Shown: one piece after another, positions 44,951-55,528 of the stretch
Layout of the letters: every line of letters starts with the position of its first letter
Position numbering within the stretch: the stretch's first letter is position 1
From: Pleodorina starrii
Taxonomy: Eukaryota; Chlorophyta; Chlorophyceae; Chlamydomonadales; Volvocaceae
Assembly (NCBI GenBank): GCA_030267565.1
Contig: BRXU01000037.1
Coordinates: 655,001-719,000 of the forward strand
Direction: 5' to 3'
DNA: 64,000 nt
The notes under the pieces: generated by a model
Database searches by the model: none
What the model was told of the DNA's origin: nothing
What the model saw: only the letters and a program-made list of their open reading frames with translations
Program-made: the position numbers and the translations under genes

Positions 44951-46079
44951 GGACGGCCATGCTACTCGTAACGGCGCCGATTGATTTTGCTGGCCGCTGT
45001 GTTGGGCGGTAGGTGGTTGGCCCACCCTCCGTTCCGGTTTCCGACCCGTGCTTACCGCTGATGGGCTGGGTGGGGATTGTGTTTATTGTAGGCTCGGCTA
45101 AGGCAGCGCTGCGCTTGTTGCGCTGTTGGCATGGCTCCCTGCTCTGTGCAGGGGTGTCCCTGAGGTAGAATGAACATTCCGTCTAGCCTGTACGGCTTAA
45201 GGACCGGTGTGGAAGCTGCAGGAAAGTAAGCTGTCCCTCTCGTAAAAATTGCGTCATAACCAGAAACTTAATTGTCCCGATTTTGGTTTCTGAATCAAAA
45301 TGTTGGTGAATCCGATGTCCGGGTAAGGAAGTGGGGTGGTCGCATGGGCAGGGTGTCGTTACCATCGCACCCGACGCCAGGCGGTAACCCCAAGAGGCCC
45401 CAAGCATTCATACGCGCCGTTAGCCATGCTTGACTCTGTTACGTACAGTAATGTTACGTACTGTACGTAACAGACTCCGTGCGGTGGCAACGGAGCACGC
45501 CACGCCACCAGCATGTTTCCAGGACAGAGGGAGGTGCAGGGCACCAGAGGGACGACGCTGTCGTTTGAATCGAGGGGCCCAACACACCCACAGGCGCCCT
45601 GTTTCGTCTCCGCTGCTGCACGTCTGTCCCTGCCCTTGAGCATGTCCAAACGTCATCCGACAGCAGTCGCTGCACGAGGCGTCCCGCATCCGACGCCCAA
45701 AACGCCTCCGTCGCCGCATCTGCACCGACGGCAGCAGGGACGCCAGTGATTCCCGTGTAATGCGCACATTGACTTTTTGTACGGACTGCCTATAATGGCG
45801 TCTTGTCCCACCGGCGTAAGTGTGCGCGGGGCGGTTGCGGGGCCGTGGGGGGAGGCTTCTAATGAGAAAAGTGAGATATCCAATCTTCCTTTATCCTGCT
45901 CGTCTCACAATCTATTTGTGGCCAAATGGAAATTGCGCAGAGAGCTTACGATTAATGAAAAACGCGCGCACATTTCACGATGTGCCGCAAAGGAAACGCG
46001 GGAAGAAGCAAAACACAAGAGACCACAAAACGGTAAACATAACATGCATGCCCACATTTACTAAAGTATTGCTGTCTGT
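44951..46079. other. No gene seen; one perfect 16-bp inverted repeat
   Basis: At 45435-45474 the arms TCTGTTACGTACAGTA and their exact complement enclose 8 bases. The rest carries only short unsupported ORFs; part may be the 3' tail of the LINE relic. Confidence 0.6.
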
Positions 46080-47780
46080 GCAAATGGAGAATGCGCGCTC
46101 CACTTCTGGGGACAACCCGTACCTTCGGCAAGCATACGCAAGTATACCTCAGTCGCGAGCACAGTGACGCAGGGGATGATCTGAAGTGCGAACGGTGGCA
46201 ATTTAACAATGCTTAATGAACTGAGTCGCTTGTGTTCCGAAATGATTGTGCCCGATGCAGTACGGTCGTATCCGTCTCGTGGTCTCAATACGATATCGGT
46301 GTCGAGTTACATATAAACCAAAACATCTTTACAATGTAGGCATCATAGACAACATAAAGAAAGCACTTATCTGATGGGTCACTCCGAAATACTTGCCAGT
46401 CACCACGCTGCTTTGAGGTCGGCCAGGTAGCCCTGAAGTGAGGTGTTAGAACAAGCGGTGCAGTAAAAAGCGTTGCTAGACGGCAAAACAGTATGGACGG
46501 CGAGAAGCGCAGCCCAGAACAGGTAAGTAGGGTAGGCTACCGTCTTTCGCAAGATCTCGGCACCGAGCGGACTTTTGTGCCGTACGGGGCACATGTTCCA
46601 CCTTAACAACATGACTGCAGATTACAAAAAAGATTGCCAGTAGGCGCAGCAGTGTCAATGTTCCTCTCGCCGTGAGCTCTCTCACGGAGTCACGGTGGAG
46701 CCCATGTCGCCGCAGCGCCGGAGACATGGTGACGAGCAGAGAGCGGAAGGGCGGAAGTGTGCTCATATTAACCATGGTTTCTACGGTTTGGTTGTAGGTC
46801 ACTGGGGACGAAGCCTTTTTCACACGTTCAATGCGGCCGAAGCCTTGGCGGGTGTGGAAGACTCAGTTGATGCCGCCGCTGGGGCGTTCCCTGAACCCCT
46901 TGCCAAGGATAACCGTATTCCTTCCCCGATGCGCCACGGCTCCCCGGCCAGTTCCCAATCGGCGTAGGCGAGGGTTTGGATGACAGCCTGGAGGCCATTC
47001 GGAACGACATCTTCCCTTACCACCGATTTAGGTAGGCAAGGCCGTTGTACTAGTGGTCACGCGTAAGAGTTCTTTTGTTTTGCCCCAATATTCTTCTCGC
47101 ATTCGCCCTTACACCGATGATGGCATGCACATGCAACACGAAAGCATGAAGAGGAACTTTCTTGACTAAAACCCCGTCGCCGCCGTTTACGGCATTCGAG
47201 GACGCGTACGAAACTGCGTCCTCGAATGCCGTAAACGGCGGCGACGGGATTTAGTCAAGAAAGTTCCTCTTCATGGTTTCGTGCTGCCTGTACTTGCCAT
47301 CATCTAAGGGCGAAAGCAAAAAGAATATTGGGGCAAAACAGAAGAACTCTTACGCGTGACCACTAGTACAACGGCCTTGCCTACCTAAATCGGTGGTAAG
47401 GGAAGATGTCGTTCCGAATGGCCTCCAGGCTGTCATCCAAACCCTCGCCTACGCCGATTGGGGAACTGGCCGGGGAGCCGTGGCGCATCGGGGAAGGAAT
47501 ACGGTTATCCTTGGCAAGGGGTTCAGGGAACGCCCCAGCGGCGGCATCAACCGAATCCTCCACCGACGTCGCCAGGGCTTCGGCCGCATTGAACGTGGGA
47601 AGAAGGCTTCGTCCCCAGTAACCTACAACCAAATGATAGAACCCATGGAAATTATGAGCACACTTACGCCCTGCGGCTCTCTGCTTCTCACCGTGTTTCC
47701 GGCGCTGGGGCGACACATGCGTATGCTTGCCGAAGGTACGGGGCGTCCCCAGGAGTGGAGCGTGTATTCTCCATTTGCGA
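46080..47780. mobile_element. Large snap-back (foldback) palindrome
   Basis: The right arm 47216-47780 (565 bp) is the reverse complement of left-arm segments 46703-47205 and 46080-46140. The centre is a 10-base spacer (47206-47215) flanked by more than 50 bases of almost perfect palindrome around 47150-47270. The left arm is interrupted by ~562 bp (46141-46702) absent from the right arm. Arms are ~90% alike by eye, so the fold is old enough to have diverged but still strongly self-complementary. No transposase is seen. A transcript through it would form a very long hairpin. Confidence 0.88.
46141..46702 (-). other. Segment inserted in the left palindrome arm
   Basis: Unique to the left arm. 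On the minus strand 46400-46612 is an open segment behind a possible splice acceptor (ctgcag at ~46613). It encodes a hydrophobic stretch TYLFWAALLAVHTVL, ends at a stop at 46400, and has TGTAA about 70 bp downstream (near 46330). It could be a captured last exon. No upstream exon was identified, so this is weak. Confidence 0.3.
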
Positions 47781-47849
47781 GGGCCCGTAAAAACGCATGT
47801 CAAAGGCGACATGTTTTTGAATTGAAGGCGCCCAGCGTTTGCCCGAACG

Positions 47850-49495
47850 GACCACAATAGGAAACGCGGTGACGCAGGCGTACTGCGCACGAAGGAGAAC
47901 CAAGCGCCCGGAGGACGCATACGTTTTGCGTATAAACACATGCAAGAATGGCATCAACAATGGAGTCCATTTGTGCGAGGCAAAGCACGGGAGCCCGAAC
48001 AGCGGGAAGGAGAAGACCGAAACCAGGAAGCGGGCCATGCAAAGACGAAAGCGGACAATTCAAAGGCAGCGCGAAGGAGTATCAACAAATGACATCGAGG
48101 GAAGGCAGCACGACTTATTAAAGACCAGATGGCGAGCTGTGACGGTTATGCGAACGGTTGACGCAATACGCGGAGACCTTTGGACCGCCACCGCGATTAG
48201 AAGAACAAGGAGCTTGGGGGCAAAGCGACGGTTACGCGAGGCGCAGGACGTAGGAGGCCGAAACCGGAGCATACATATGATAGCTTGATGCGCAGGTTCA
48301 CACGCGCGCGTCCGAAGGCTGTTTGCGGGGCAACGAAACGACGCAGGAAACAGTGCGTGAACCGGACGTTTACACGCGAGGGTGACAATACTGGTGATGA
48401 ACAGGTAATGCGACCAAGCGCACGTACCGTATCCGAAGGAGAACTGTCCGTCGAAGGAAACCCAAACCTCAGGCATGAAGAAAAGTGTCGCCGGTATGAG
48501 CGATGCGGCAATGGCGGCTTGCCGCACGATATACGTGGTTGTCACTGTCATCATCGGTGTTCTCTTTTCGCTGTCACAGCTTGGAGACGTGTTTTGGGGA
48601 CGCACCTGGCGGACGGCCATTCGCTGCACGGCCGTCTAGGAGCGCCATCGACACATACCTGGGGCAAATCGTGCTTCTTCAGGAGAGCGGCGATGTCGCG
48701 TCTATCAATGGGTCGCGGCCTGAGCAGGAATGGCTTATGGGACAGGGTGGCCCCACCTGGGCGAGCTCGTTGAGGAGAGAACGCGCGGCAAGCCCAGAAA
48801 AGCCACGATGTGCTCGAGCGGGCTGTGCACGAGGCCCGGCAGCGGGCACCAGTCCGCTTGTTGGTTGCCGGTTTGGTGCCCGGGCGCGGGCCGCAGCCCG
48901 GTTGTGTGGGGCAAGAAATGCGAGCGAGGCGCAGGCCGAACAGAGCCAGGATGTGCTGGAGCGGGCTGTGCATGATGCTCAGGAGCGAGCCGCAGCCCGC
49001 CGGTTGCGCTGACTAGGTATGGCAGGCTAGGGTAAGGTAGTAGGGTAGGGTTCGCAATTAAGACAACACCTTGGGCGTGAGGGTCGTCCTCTTTTCCGCG
49101 TCTACGGCGGAACTGCGAAACTGCCGTGCGGACCGTCCGCCTCACGGAACTGGGTTGTGCACGCGGTGCCCCAGTGCCATGGCCGCCGCCCCCGCCGGGG
49201 GCCGCCGTGGGGGTTTTGGGCTTGTGGACCACGTGCACCGAAGGTGATTCGCTGTACCTGTAGTGAGATGATTGTTTTGGTAATAGCGTGGGATAGAGGT
49301 TCTTCGTATCTCGATCCCGTGCGAGACGGAACCTGCAATCCACCCTTCCAAGCCATGTCCAAGCCGACCTGTTACTGCTGCGTACTGCTGGCTGCGGCAC
49401 ACTGACTGTTGTCCGTCTTTTTATGAACCCACGCTTTCCACAACTCTACGGCGCAACCAAATTCCGGGATCGCTGCAGGCCCTTCTTGTGCATCA
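47850..49495 (+). mobile_element. Dispersed repeat family X, copy 2
   Basis: Same-orientation relative of 31400-32785, sharing 5', middle and 3' blocks including the last phrase accaaattccgggatcgctgcaggccc-type end (split here at 20). Internally it has three tandem-like copies of a block containing gtgctngagcgggctgtgca (about 48808, 48950 and the partner in copy 1). ORF 48503-49012 ends in VLERAVHDAQERAAARRLR; it might be a remnant of an element protein, but no family was recognised. Confidence 0.68.
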
Positions 49496-50144
49496 GTCAG
49501 CACTCAGCTGTGTCAGCTGCCTTGGGGAGGCCCGGGAGGGCGGTACGCCGTATTTGATTTGTTGAGTCACGTGCGTTTTTATCAAGTTACCCTTTCTTGC
49601 TGATGCTTTATCAATTTTTAATTTTTCAGTTACTTTTAATTTCGTCAGAGGAATTGTCGTTGGAACATCCTTAACCAACCGCCGTTCTGGTCAAACACTT
49701 TTGTGACAGAGCATACCGGCGCGCTCCACGACCCAGACGACCCAGACGTTTGATCTTGAAAATATGCGTCTCTTGGACGCGGGGGCGCGGGTATCTTTAT
49801 CTGCAACAAGGTCCGGGAAGTAAGTCCGTTCGGGTTGATAAGCGTAGTTCGCAACTAGCCAGCGTATTACTACGATATAACGAAAATAGTCCGGTTTACT
49901 TCATCGAAAACTTGCGGTGCGAGCTTAACCATCAGCTGGTTGTTGTGGGGTTTATGATGGCCGCGACACTATGGGTGAGCGTGTGTGCAATCTGAAACCC
50001 CAAGCAACACGCCCCCGCTTTCTTCGAACCTTGCGACCATTCCCCCAAAACAGGCTGCGCCCACTGGGCTAACAACGGTTCGCGTCCTGACCAACGCCCC
50101 CTGTGGTTGCTCATCATCACGTCTGGTCAGTGCCACCTTATCTA
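49496..50144. other. Upstream region of the ankyrin gene
   Basis: No gene or repeat recognised. AT-richer than the gene that follows; no core promoter element is claimed. Confidence 0.5.
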
Positions 50145-52430
50145 ATGGCAACGGCGGACCAACAGGACGAGGCGTCCGCACCGGCAGCGACTGCTAGCCC
50201 AGAAGGGGCCGCCCCCGCAAGCCAACCGTCAGCAGCCAACGTGTTCGAGATGCCTGCCCTCGTGGAGCGAATAGCCAGCTCCCTTTCCCCCAACGAGGTG
50301 GCCTGCACCCTTCGACTCGTCTGCAAGTCTACCGCGGCAGCCCTGGACACTGCAGCGCACACCACAGTGCGCCTATCGCAGTCCTCTCCCCACGCCTCCT
50401 TCGTGCACCGCTGGGGCCGCCCTGGCGCCATGCGCGGCCTGTCCCTCCCTCAGCGGCAGGAACTGCTGCGCCTCACAGCCCGGAGCGGCAGCCTTGCCAA
50501 CCTGGAGTGCACCCTCCGATGCTGCGGCCTGCGCCCCAGCGAGTCCATTATTGCCGCTGCCGCCAATGCCGGCCAGCTGGCGGCCTGCAAGCTGTTGCGG
50601 AGACTGGGCTGCCCTATTCAGAAAGAAGACGTTGCCGTCGCCGCCGCCGCCGGCGGAAGCCAGGAGGTGTGCCACTGGGTCCTGAACATCTCAGGCATCC
50701 TCAAGCCCTACCAAAGCACCAATCCCAACCGCCGCACCCTCATCCTCGACATGGTCGCCACAGCCGCGCGCCGCGGCCACGTAGACCTGCTGGCATGGCT
50801 TCTGTGGCACGGCTTCATCGACGCGCCGCCGCACCTGCAGTACAACTCCCCTCGCACGGCTGTGCTGGCGGGCGCAGCCTGGGGCTGCGACCTGGCCTTC
50901 CTGCAGCAACTGCACAATGCCTGGGTTTCCGAGCCCATCACCTACCCGAACCTGGAACAGGACCCCACTCTCGTCGGCATGCCGGCGCTGGTCGATGACT
51001 ATGACGATGAAATCATCGCCAGCGCTGCCGGCAGTCCAACGCCCGACTGGGCCGCCAAGGTGGCCTGGCTGCAGGACGTCGGTTACGCCGCGCCGTCGCG
51101 GGCCTGTGAGCTGGCGGCGGCGCGGCCCGATGCGGCGGAGCGCCTCCGGTGGTTGCTGGACGAGCGCGGCTTTGCGCTGGCGTCGTGGCATCCGCTGGAG
51201 GCTGCAGCGGTGGCGGGGAACCTGCCAGCGATGGAGCTGATGCTGCAGCCGGAGCGTCGTCTGAACGTCTCAGGCCTGGTCGTGAACCGGATCGCGGCGG
51301 AGGGGCAGCTGGGAGTGTTGCAGCTGCTGCACGCGCGCGGCTGCAAGTTCGACGTGCTGATGGCGCTGGAGGAGGCAGCGGCCCGCGGGCACCTGCCGGT
51401 GGTTGAGTGGCTGGCGGGGCTGTTACCTGCCACGGCGGCGGCATGGCCAGCGGCGGTGGCAGTGGTGGCCGCCGCGACGGATGATGGCGGCGGCGGCGGC
51501 GGCGGCCTGAACTTGGAGGCGGCGGATGCGGTGGATGCGGTGGACCCCCTGCGACGCTTGCTGGCCACCGACCCGTGGGTCTTCGCCGCGGCGGCGGGCT
51601 CGGGCAGCCGGGTGCTGATGGAGTGGCTGCTGGCGAAGGGCTGCGTGTGGAGCGAGGCGGCGTTTGTGAGGGCGGCTGGCAAGGGAAGCGAAGGGCAGCT
51701 GCAGTGGATGGTGGCGAGCGGCTGCCCGATGGGGGTGAGTACCGTAGTGCTGCATGGCCGTTACATACCCCGGATAGATACAAAGATTTACCAACGAAGG
51801 TGTCGATCTGCCTCAAGCTCACTTGCGGGCAACAGTATTTAACGGTGCGTTCTTATTGCGCGCCTATACTGTGTGCCGGCCTGCCTGACTTCCAGCGTTT
51901 GTATATTCCCTGACCTTCCCCTTACCCGCCCTGCCCATTTGCCCCTCTGGCTCGACGTGCTTGGAGTGACTTTCTATTTCATTACACCCCAGGCAGCGCA
52001 GCCAGCGCGTTGTTTCCCCCCAAAATCCCTGGCCCGTCCAGCAAATCGGGGAGGGGGGGCATCCTTTCTGCAATTCGAGCGCGCGCGTGGACCTGCTAAT
52101 AAGGATAACAGTCGGATGGATGAGTGTTTCATGCCTTTCCCACCGCGCCACACCTCCTGAATTCCCTATCCGATATGTGTCCTCGTTCCGCCGTACTGCT
52201 TGCTCCAAGCAGTTCCCCCAAAACACGCACCCTCTTTTTCCTTCTCGCGCCCCATCCCGACGGACGGAACTTGCCCGACGGAACCCTCGTTTTTACAGAG
52301 CCACGGCGAGGCGTACCTCGTCGCCGATCAGAACGGCAACCTGGCCGCCCTGGAGTGCCTCCAGAGGCTGGGATGCCCCGAGCCGCCGTCGGCGTCGTCT
52401 TCGGCCGCGGCTGACGGACAGCGGCGGTGA
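50145..52430 (+). CDS. F-box-like/ankyrin-repeat protein, two exons
   Basis: Exon 1 50145-51734 and exon 2 52299-52430, joined in phase 0 over a 564-bp intron (donor GTGAGT, acceptor tttttacag), give 573 residues. ATG 50145 is chosen because it opens the composition-consistent frame; the open frame before it lacks an ATG in good context. Residues ~32-68 (VFEMPALVERIASSLSP, then LRLVCKSTAAAL) resemble an F-box-like helix pair. From ~105 to the end there are degenerate ankyrin-type helical repeats with recurrent A-A-x-x-G-(H/Q/N)-L and LL-x-x-GC spacing (for example [33 protein letters not shown]). Exon 2 supplies the last repeat (DQNGNLAALECLQRLGCP) and a short Ala/Ser tail. Such proteins are abundant in volvocine genomes and are presumed protein-interaction adaptors; the partner is unknown. 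Confidence 0.88.
51735..52298 (+). other. Intron of the ankyrin gene
   Basis: gtgagtaccg donor and a pyrimidine-rich tract ending tcgtttttacag. Joining continues the ankyrin pattern (MASGCPMG then SHGEAYLVADQNG), whereas reading through the intron gives unrelated sequence and a stop. Confidence 0.85.
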
Positions 52431-54980
52431 ATAATGTCTGAGCACCGCCCCCGCAGTGAAGAGCGGAACCGTGAGAGGCCCTCCAAATGCTCCCGCCTGC
52501 CATTAGCCTCCCTGAGAGCTGTGACGTTGAACAGGCCTCCATGCACTGCTCCCGGTTCTGCCGGTTCTGTGGGTTCTGCCGGCTCTTCCGGTTCTGGACA
52601 TTGGGCGCATTTAGTGCGTGCAGTTCCAATGGCGGCAAAGGCATTGCCGGTAGTGGCAGCGGCGGCAACGCTTCAGCAAGCACGGCGGCAGGCGCCGAGG
52701 GAGGTGGATTGGATTAACAAGGAGCACGTCGGCCGGGCCGACGAGAGGACCGACAGACAGGTATAGCGAGGACAAAAGAGGTGGTCCAGAGGAAATCTTC
52801 AAATCGGTACTATATTTATCCGTCTTGCCAGGGAGGGCGATTTCCCCCGCCCTGAGGCCAAGCCATGGATGCATTTTTATGATCGGTTCCGTCCTACGCA
52901 TGGAGTAGTGGTGCTCGAGGGACGGGAATAGAGTTTCGTGCTAGGTTGGTTGGCTAGGCTGCGGGGCGGGGCCAGCGGGGGCGCCATCCACCACACTTAT
53001 GAACGAGTGGGGCGAGCGATGCGAGCGAGTTGCACACCTGCTGCTACGCGTCATTTATCAGCGCTAGCTAGTCACACATGCCGTTCGCATGCGTGAATCA
53101 GGCAGGGTGGCGCTCTCAGGTGCACAGACGCCGGGCGGGCGCCGTACGTGGTGACCCTCCTGATGCCGCCAATCAAATTCAACCGCGAAGTGCAATCCGC
53201 GATTATTCATGACGATATGTAGTAGTGATGTTCTGCTAACGGGCTGTGTGATGACCGATCGTCGCGATCCGAATGCTTTCAGCTGTACAGGCGCATGCGG
53301 CTGCAGGTTTCGGCTCTTAATCTATTCGCGTTTGCTGGGGGCGTTATCAGTACGTTTCTTGACGTATTGTTGGCTTCTGGCTTTGGATGCGTGAATGCGC
53401 GTGCCAAGTGAAATGATGCGTGTATGCGCGTCGGTTCTGTTATTATCGCCGTGCATGATGGAAGCACGCAGCCATCCCTCGCTATGGCCCTGTGTGTACG
53501 CGGCTAAGCCCACAGGGCCGAATCGATCGGGTTTCCTTGCTAATTATTGAATGTATATTCACGTGCCTTCTGGGGTACATATTTTATTGCTTCTCGTGCG
53601 TGGACGTACAGTACGTGGTCCCGCCTATCCCATCCACCAACGGGCATACCCGCCCACCTACAGGGCTTGTTCGTTGGTCGCTGTGGATGCATGTCTGGAT
53701 GGCCCGTTTATTTGTGGGCCCCTCAACGAATGATAAGGCCATTTTGCAACGAGGAGGTTGTGGAGCGACTGCCTCAGCCACGTCCGAAAATCCCGCGCTT
53801 ATACCCACGGGTCGGTATTGTGGCGCTGCGTGCGCTCTTACACCATCCATCCACCGCGCGAGGGGCCGCTGCTCTCCGTCCTTTCGGGGTTGCACTTATG
53901 CATGTCCGTGCCCCATGCATGCTGGCCCTCTCTTCGCTATCGTTCTGGCCGCTGTACACTGTGCCGTACACGTCGGTTGGGTTGGTTGACAGTGAGCAAG
54001 CTAGCTCAGACAGCCATACGCAAAGAAACGCATTCAGAGCGATCAATCTGTTCGAGATGGAGGCGATAGACTCTGCCGTGCGCGCATCTGCAACGGCAAA
54101 AACATGTGTACGATTCCAGCAGCAGGCATTACTCCGTGCGGCACGCTCAGCTCTACAGCGGCGGTGCGCGTGCACGATCGTGGAATCGACGAGGCTGAAT
54201 CTCCGGCGCGTTGACGGCGAGCGATGGAGAATTCCGTCCTTATATTTGCCGTCGTGTAAGCTCGTGGTCGGCATTCTTCTCGGGAGGGTCATGTGTGCTC
54301 GTTGGCTTGCTTCAGGCGGATGTCTGGCCGTCAATTAGCGGCGCCATGCATCAAAGAAACGTGGCAGCTGACGATGACGATGCGGCGTCTAGCTATCGTC
54401 CTATCGACTCTTGTGTCGGTGGCGGCTTGTCACTCTGCCTCACCTCACCACGCACGCTTTGGGTGCATTATGAGGCAGGGTTGCGACAGAAGATATTTTC
54501 CGTGCGTGATGGGCGCGCAATACGGTAGCGGGGCTAACGATAAGACATGCGCAAAGTGGATGGAGGGTCGATCGACTAGATAGGTGACGGTTGGCCACAG
54601 GATAGGAAAGGAAAGGACACGCAGGGCGCCTGCGGGTGCAGTTGTCTGGTCGTTCTGTAATCCTGCGACATGTCGTTAGGCAAGGCCGGCCTTCGTTAAG
54701 CCTTGAGGTGAAGCGCTGAACCGGGCACGAGATTATTGTTTCATAACCATCCATGAACCCGCACACACAAGGGCCTCCCCTGGCCTCCCGCCGGTGCCCC
54801 CGCCGTCGGTGACGACAATGTCAAACGGCGGGCGCCAACGAACACGGGTCCCAGCACGGGTCCCGCACCGGTCCTGTTACGAGCTTGGGGATGCATTTCG
54901 GAGATGACACCACTTCGATTCGCAGAAGTACCCGTTGATGTGGAGTTGTGGACGCTGCCGGCGCTTACTTTTCGCACGCA
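52431..54980. other. 2.5-kb gene-poor interval
   Basis: No gene with family support. A short ORF ending at 54581 (from ATG 54377 or 54383) would encode a ~65-residue peptide with a signal-like start (RRLAIVLSTLVSVAAC) and five Cys; this is only a possibility. No repeats of note. Confidence 0.5.
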
Positions 54981-55421
54981 ATGAAGTTTACTTACTTCGA
55001 TTCGTTCTCACCGATGACGGACCGTTTCGTTCTCAGTGGGCCCAGAACATCGCAGCTGCGCATTGCACCCCGTGCTGCCGACACCAGAACCCAAAGAAAG
55101 TTCTGCACAGTTGTTGCAATGGGCGGACAGGGTGCGCGGCGCAAGCGTAATTGGCGCCACAACCAGCCGGGGAGCCCTTATTACAAGTATTGGCAACAGT
55201 CGCGCGACGACGCCACGCCGTTCCTGGAGCCTGACTCACCCGCGACCGCCGGGAAAGAAGCGGCGGCCGCTGCTCCTCCGGAAGCCAACCCGGACGTGCA
55301 GCAGGAGGCAAGCGCGGCCGACCCCCTGGGGGCCAGGCGTCCCGAGCTTCCCCAGGCCAATCCGCCGGTCGACCGGCAGCAGCAGCAGCAGGAGCTGAAG
55401 CAGCAGCAGCCGGAGCCTTAG
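54981..55421 (+). CDS. Small unrecognised protein, possible organelle-targeted
   Basis: Single exon, 146 residues from ATG 54981. The first ~45 residues are rich in Ser/Arg/Thr with few acidic ones, ending TRTQRKFCTVVAMGG, which looks like a plastid or mitochondrial transit peptide. Next comes a basic aromatic segment (ARRKRNWRHNQPGSPYYKYW), then a low-complexity Ala/Pro/Glu/Gln tail. A TGTAA poly(A) signal lies at 55524-55528, ~100 bp past the stop, which supports a real 3' end. No domain recognised. An upstream GTG-started extension (54948) is less likely. Confidence 0.45.
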   Translation: MKFTYFDSFSPMTDRFVLSGPRTSQLRIAPRAADTRTQRKFCTVVAMGGQGARRKRNWRHNQPGSPYYKYWQQSRDDATPFLEPDSPATAGKEAAAAAPPEANPDVQQEASAADPLGARRPELPQANPPVDRQQQQQELKQQQPEP

Positions 55422-55523
55422 CAGTAGCAGGACCGGCAGGTAGGTGCGACCTAAGTAGGATAGAGCTGCGTGCTGCCGCCGTGACAAACGTCAACAAGAC
55501 GACGACATGCATGTTAGATTGCT

Positions 55524-55528
55524 TGTAA
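55524..55528 (+). terminator. TGTAA polyadenylation signal
   Basis: About 100 bp downstream of the 54981-55421 ORF, a typical distance for green-algal genes. Confidence 0.5.

Noticed and set aside
51013..51822. Minus ORF of 269 codons, Pro/Arg/Ser-rich
   Set aside because: Antisense shadow of the ankyrin exon, which has clear repeat structure on the plus strand.
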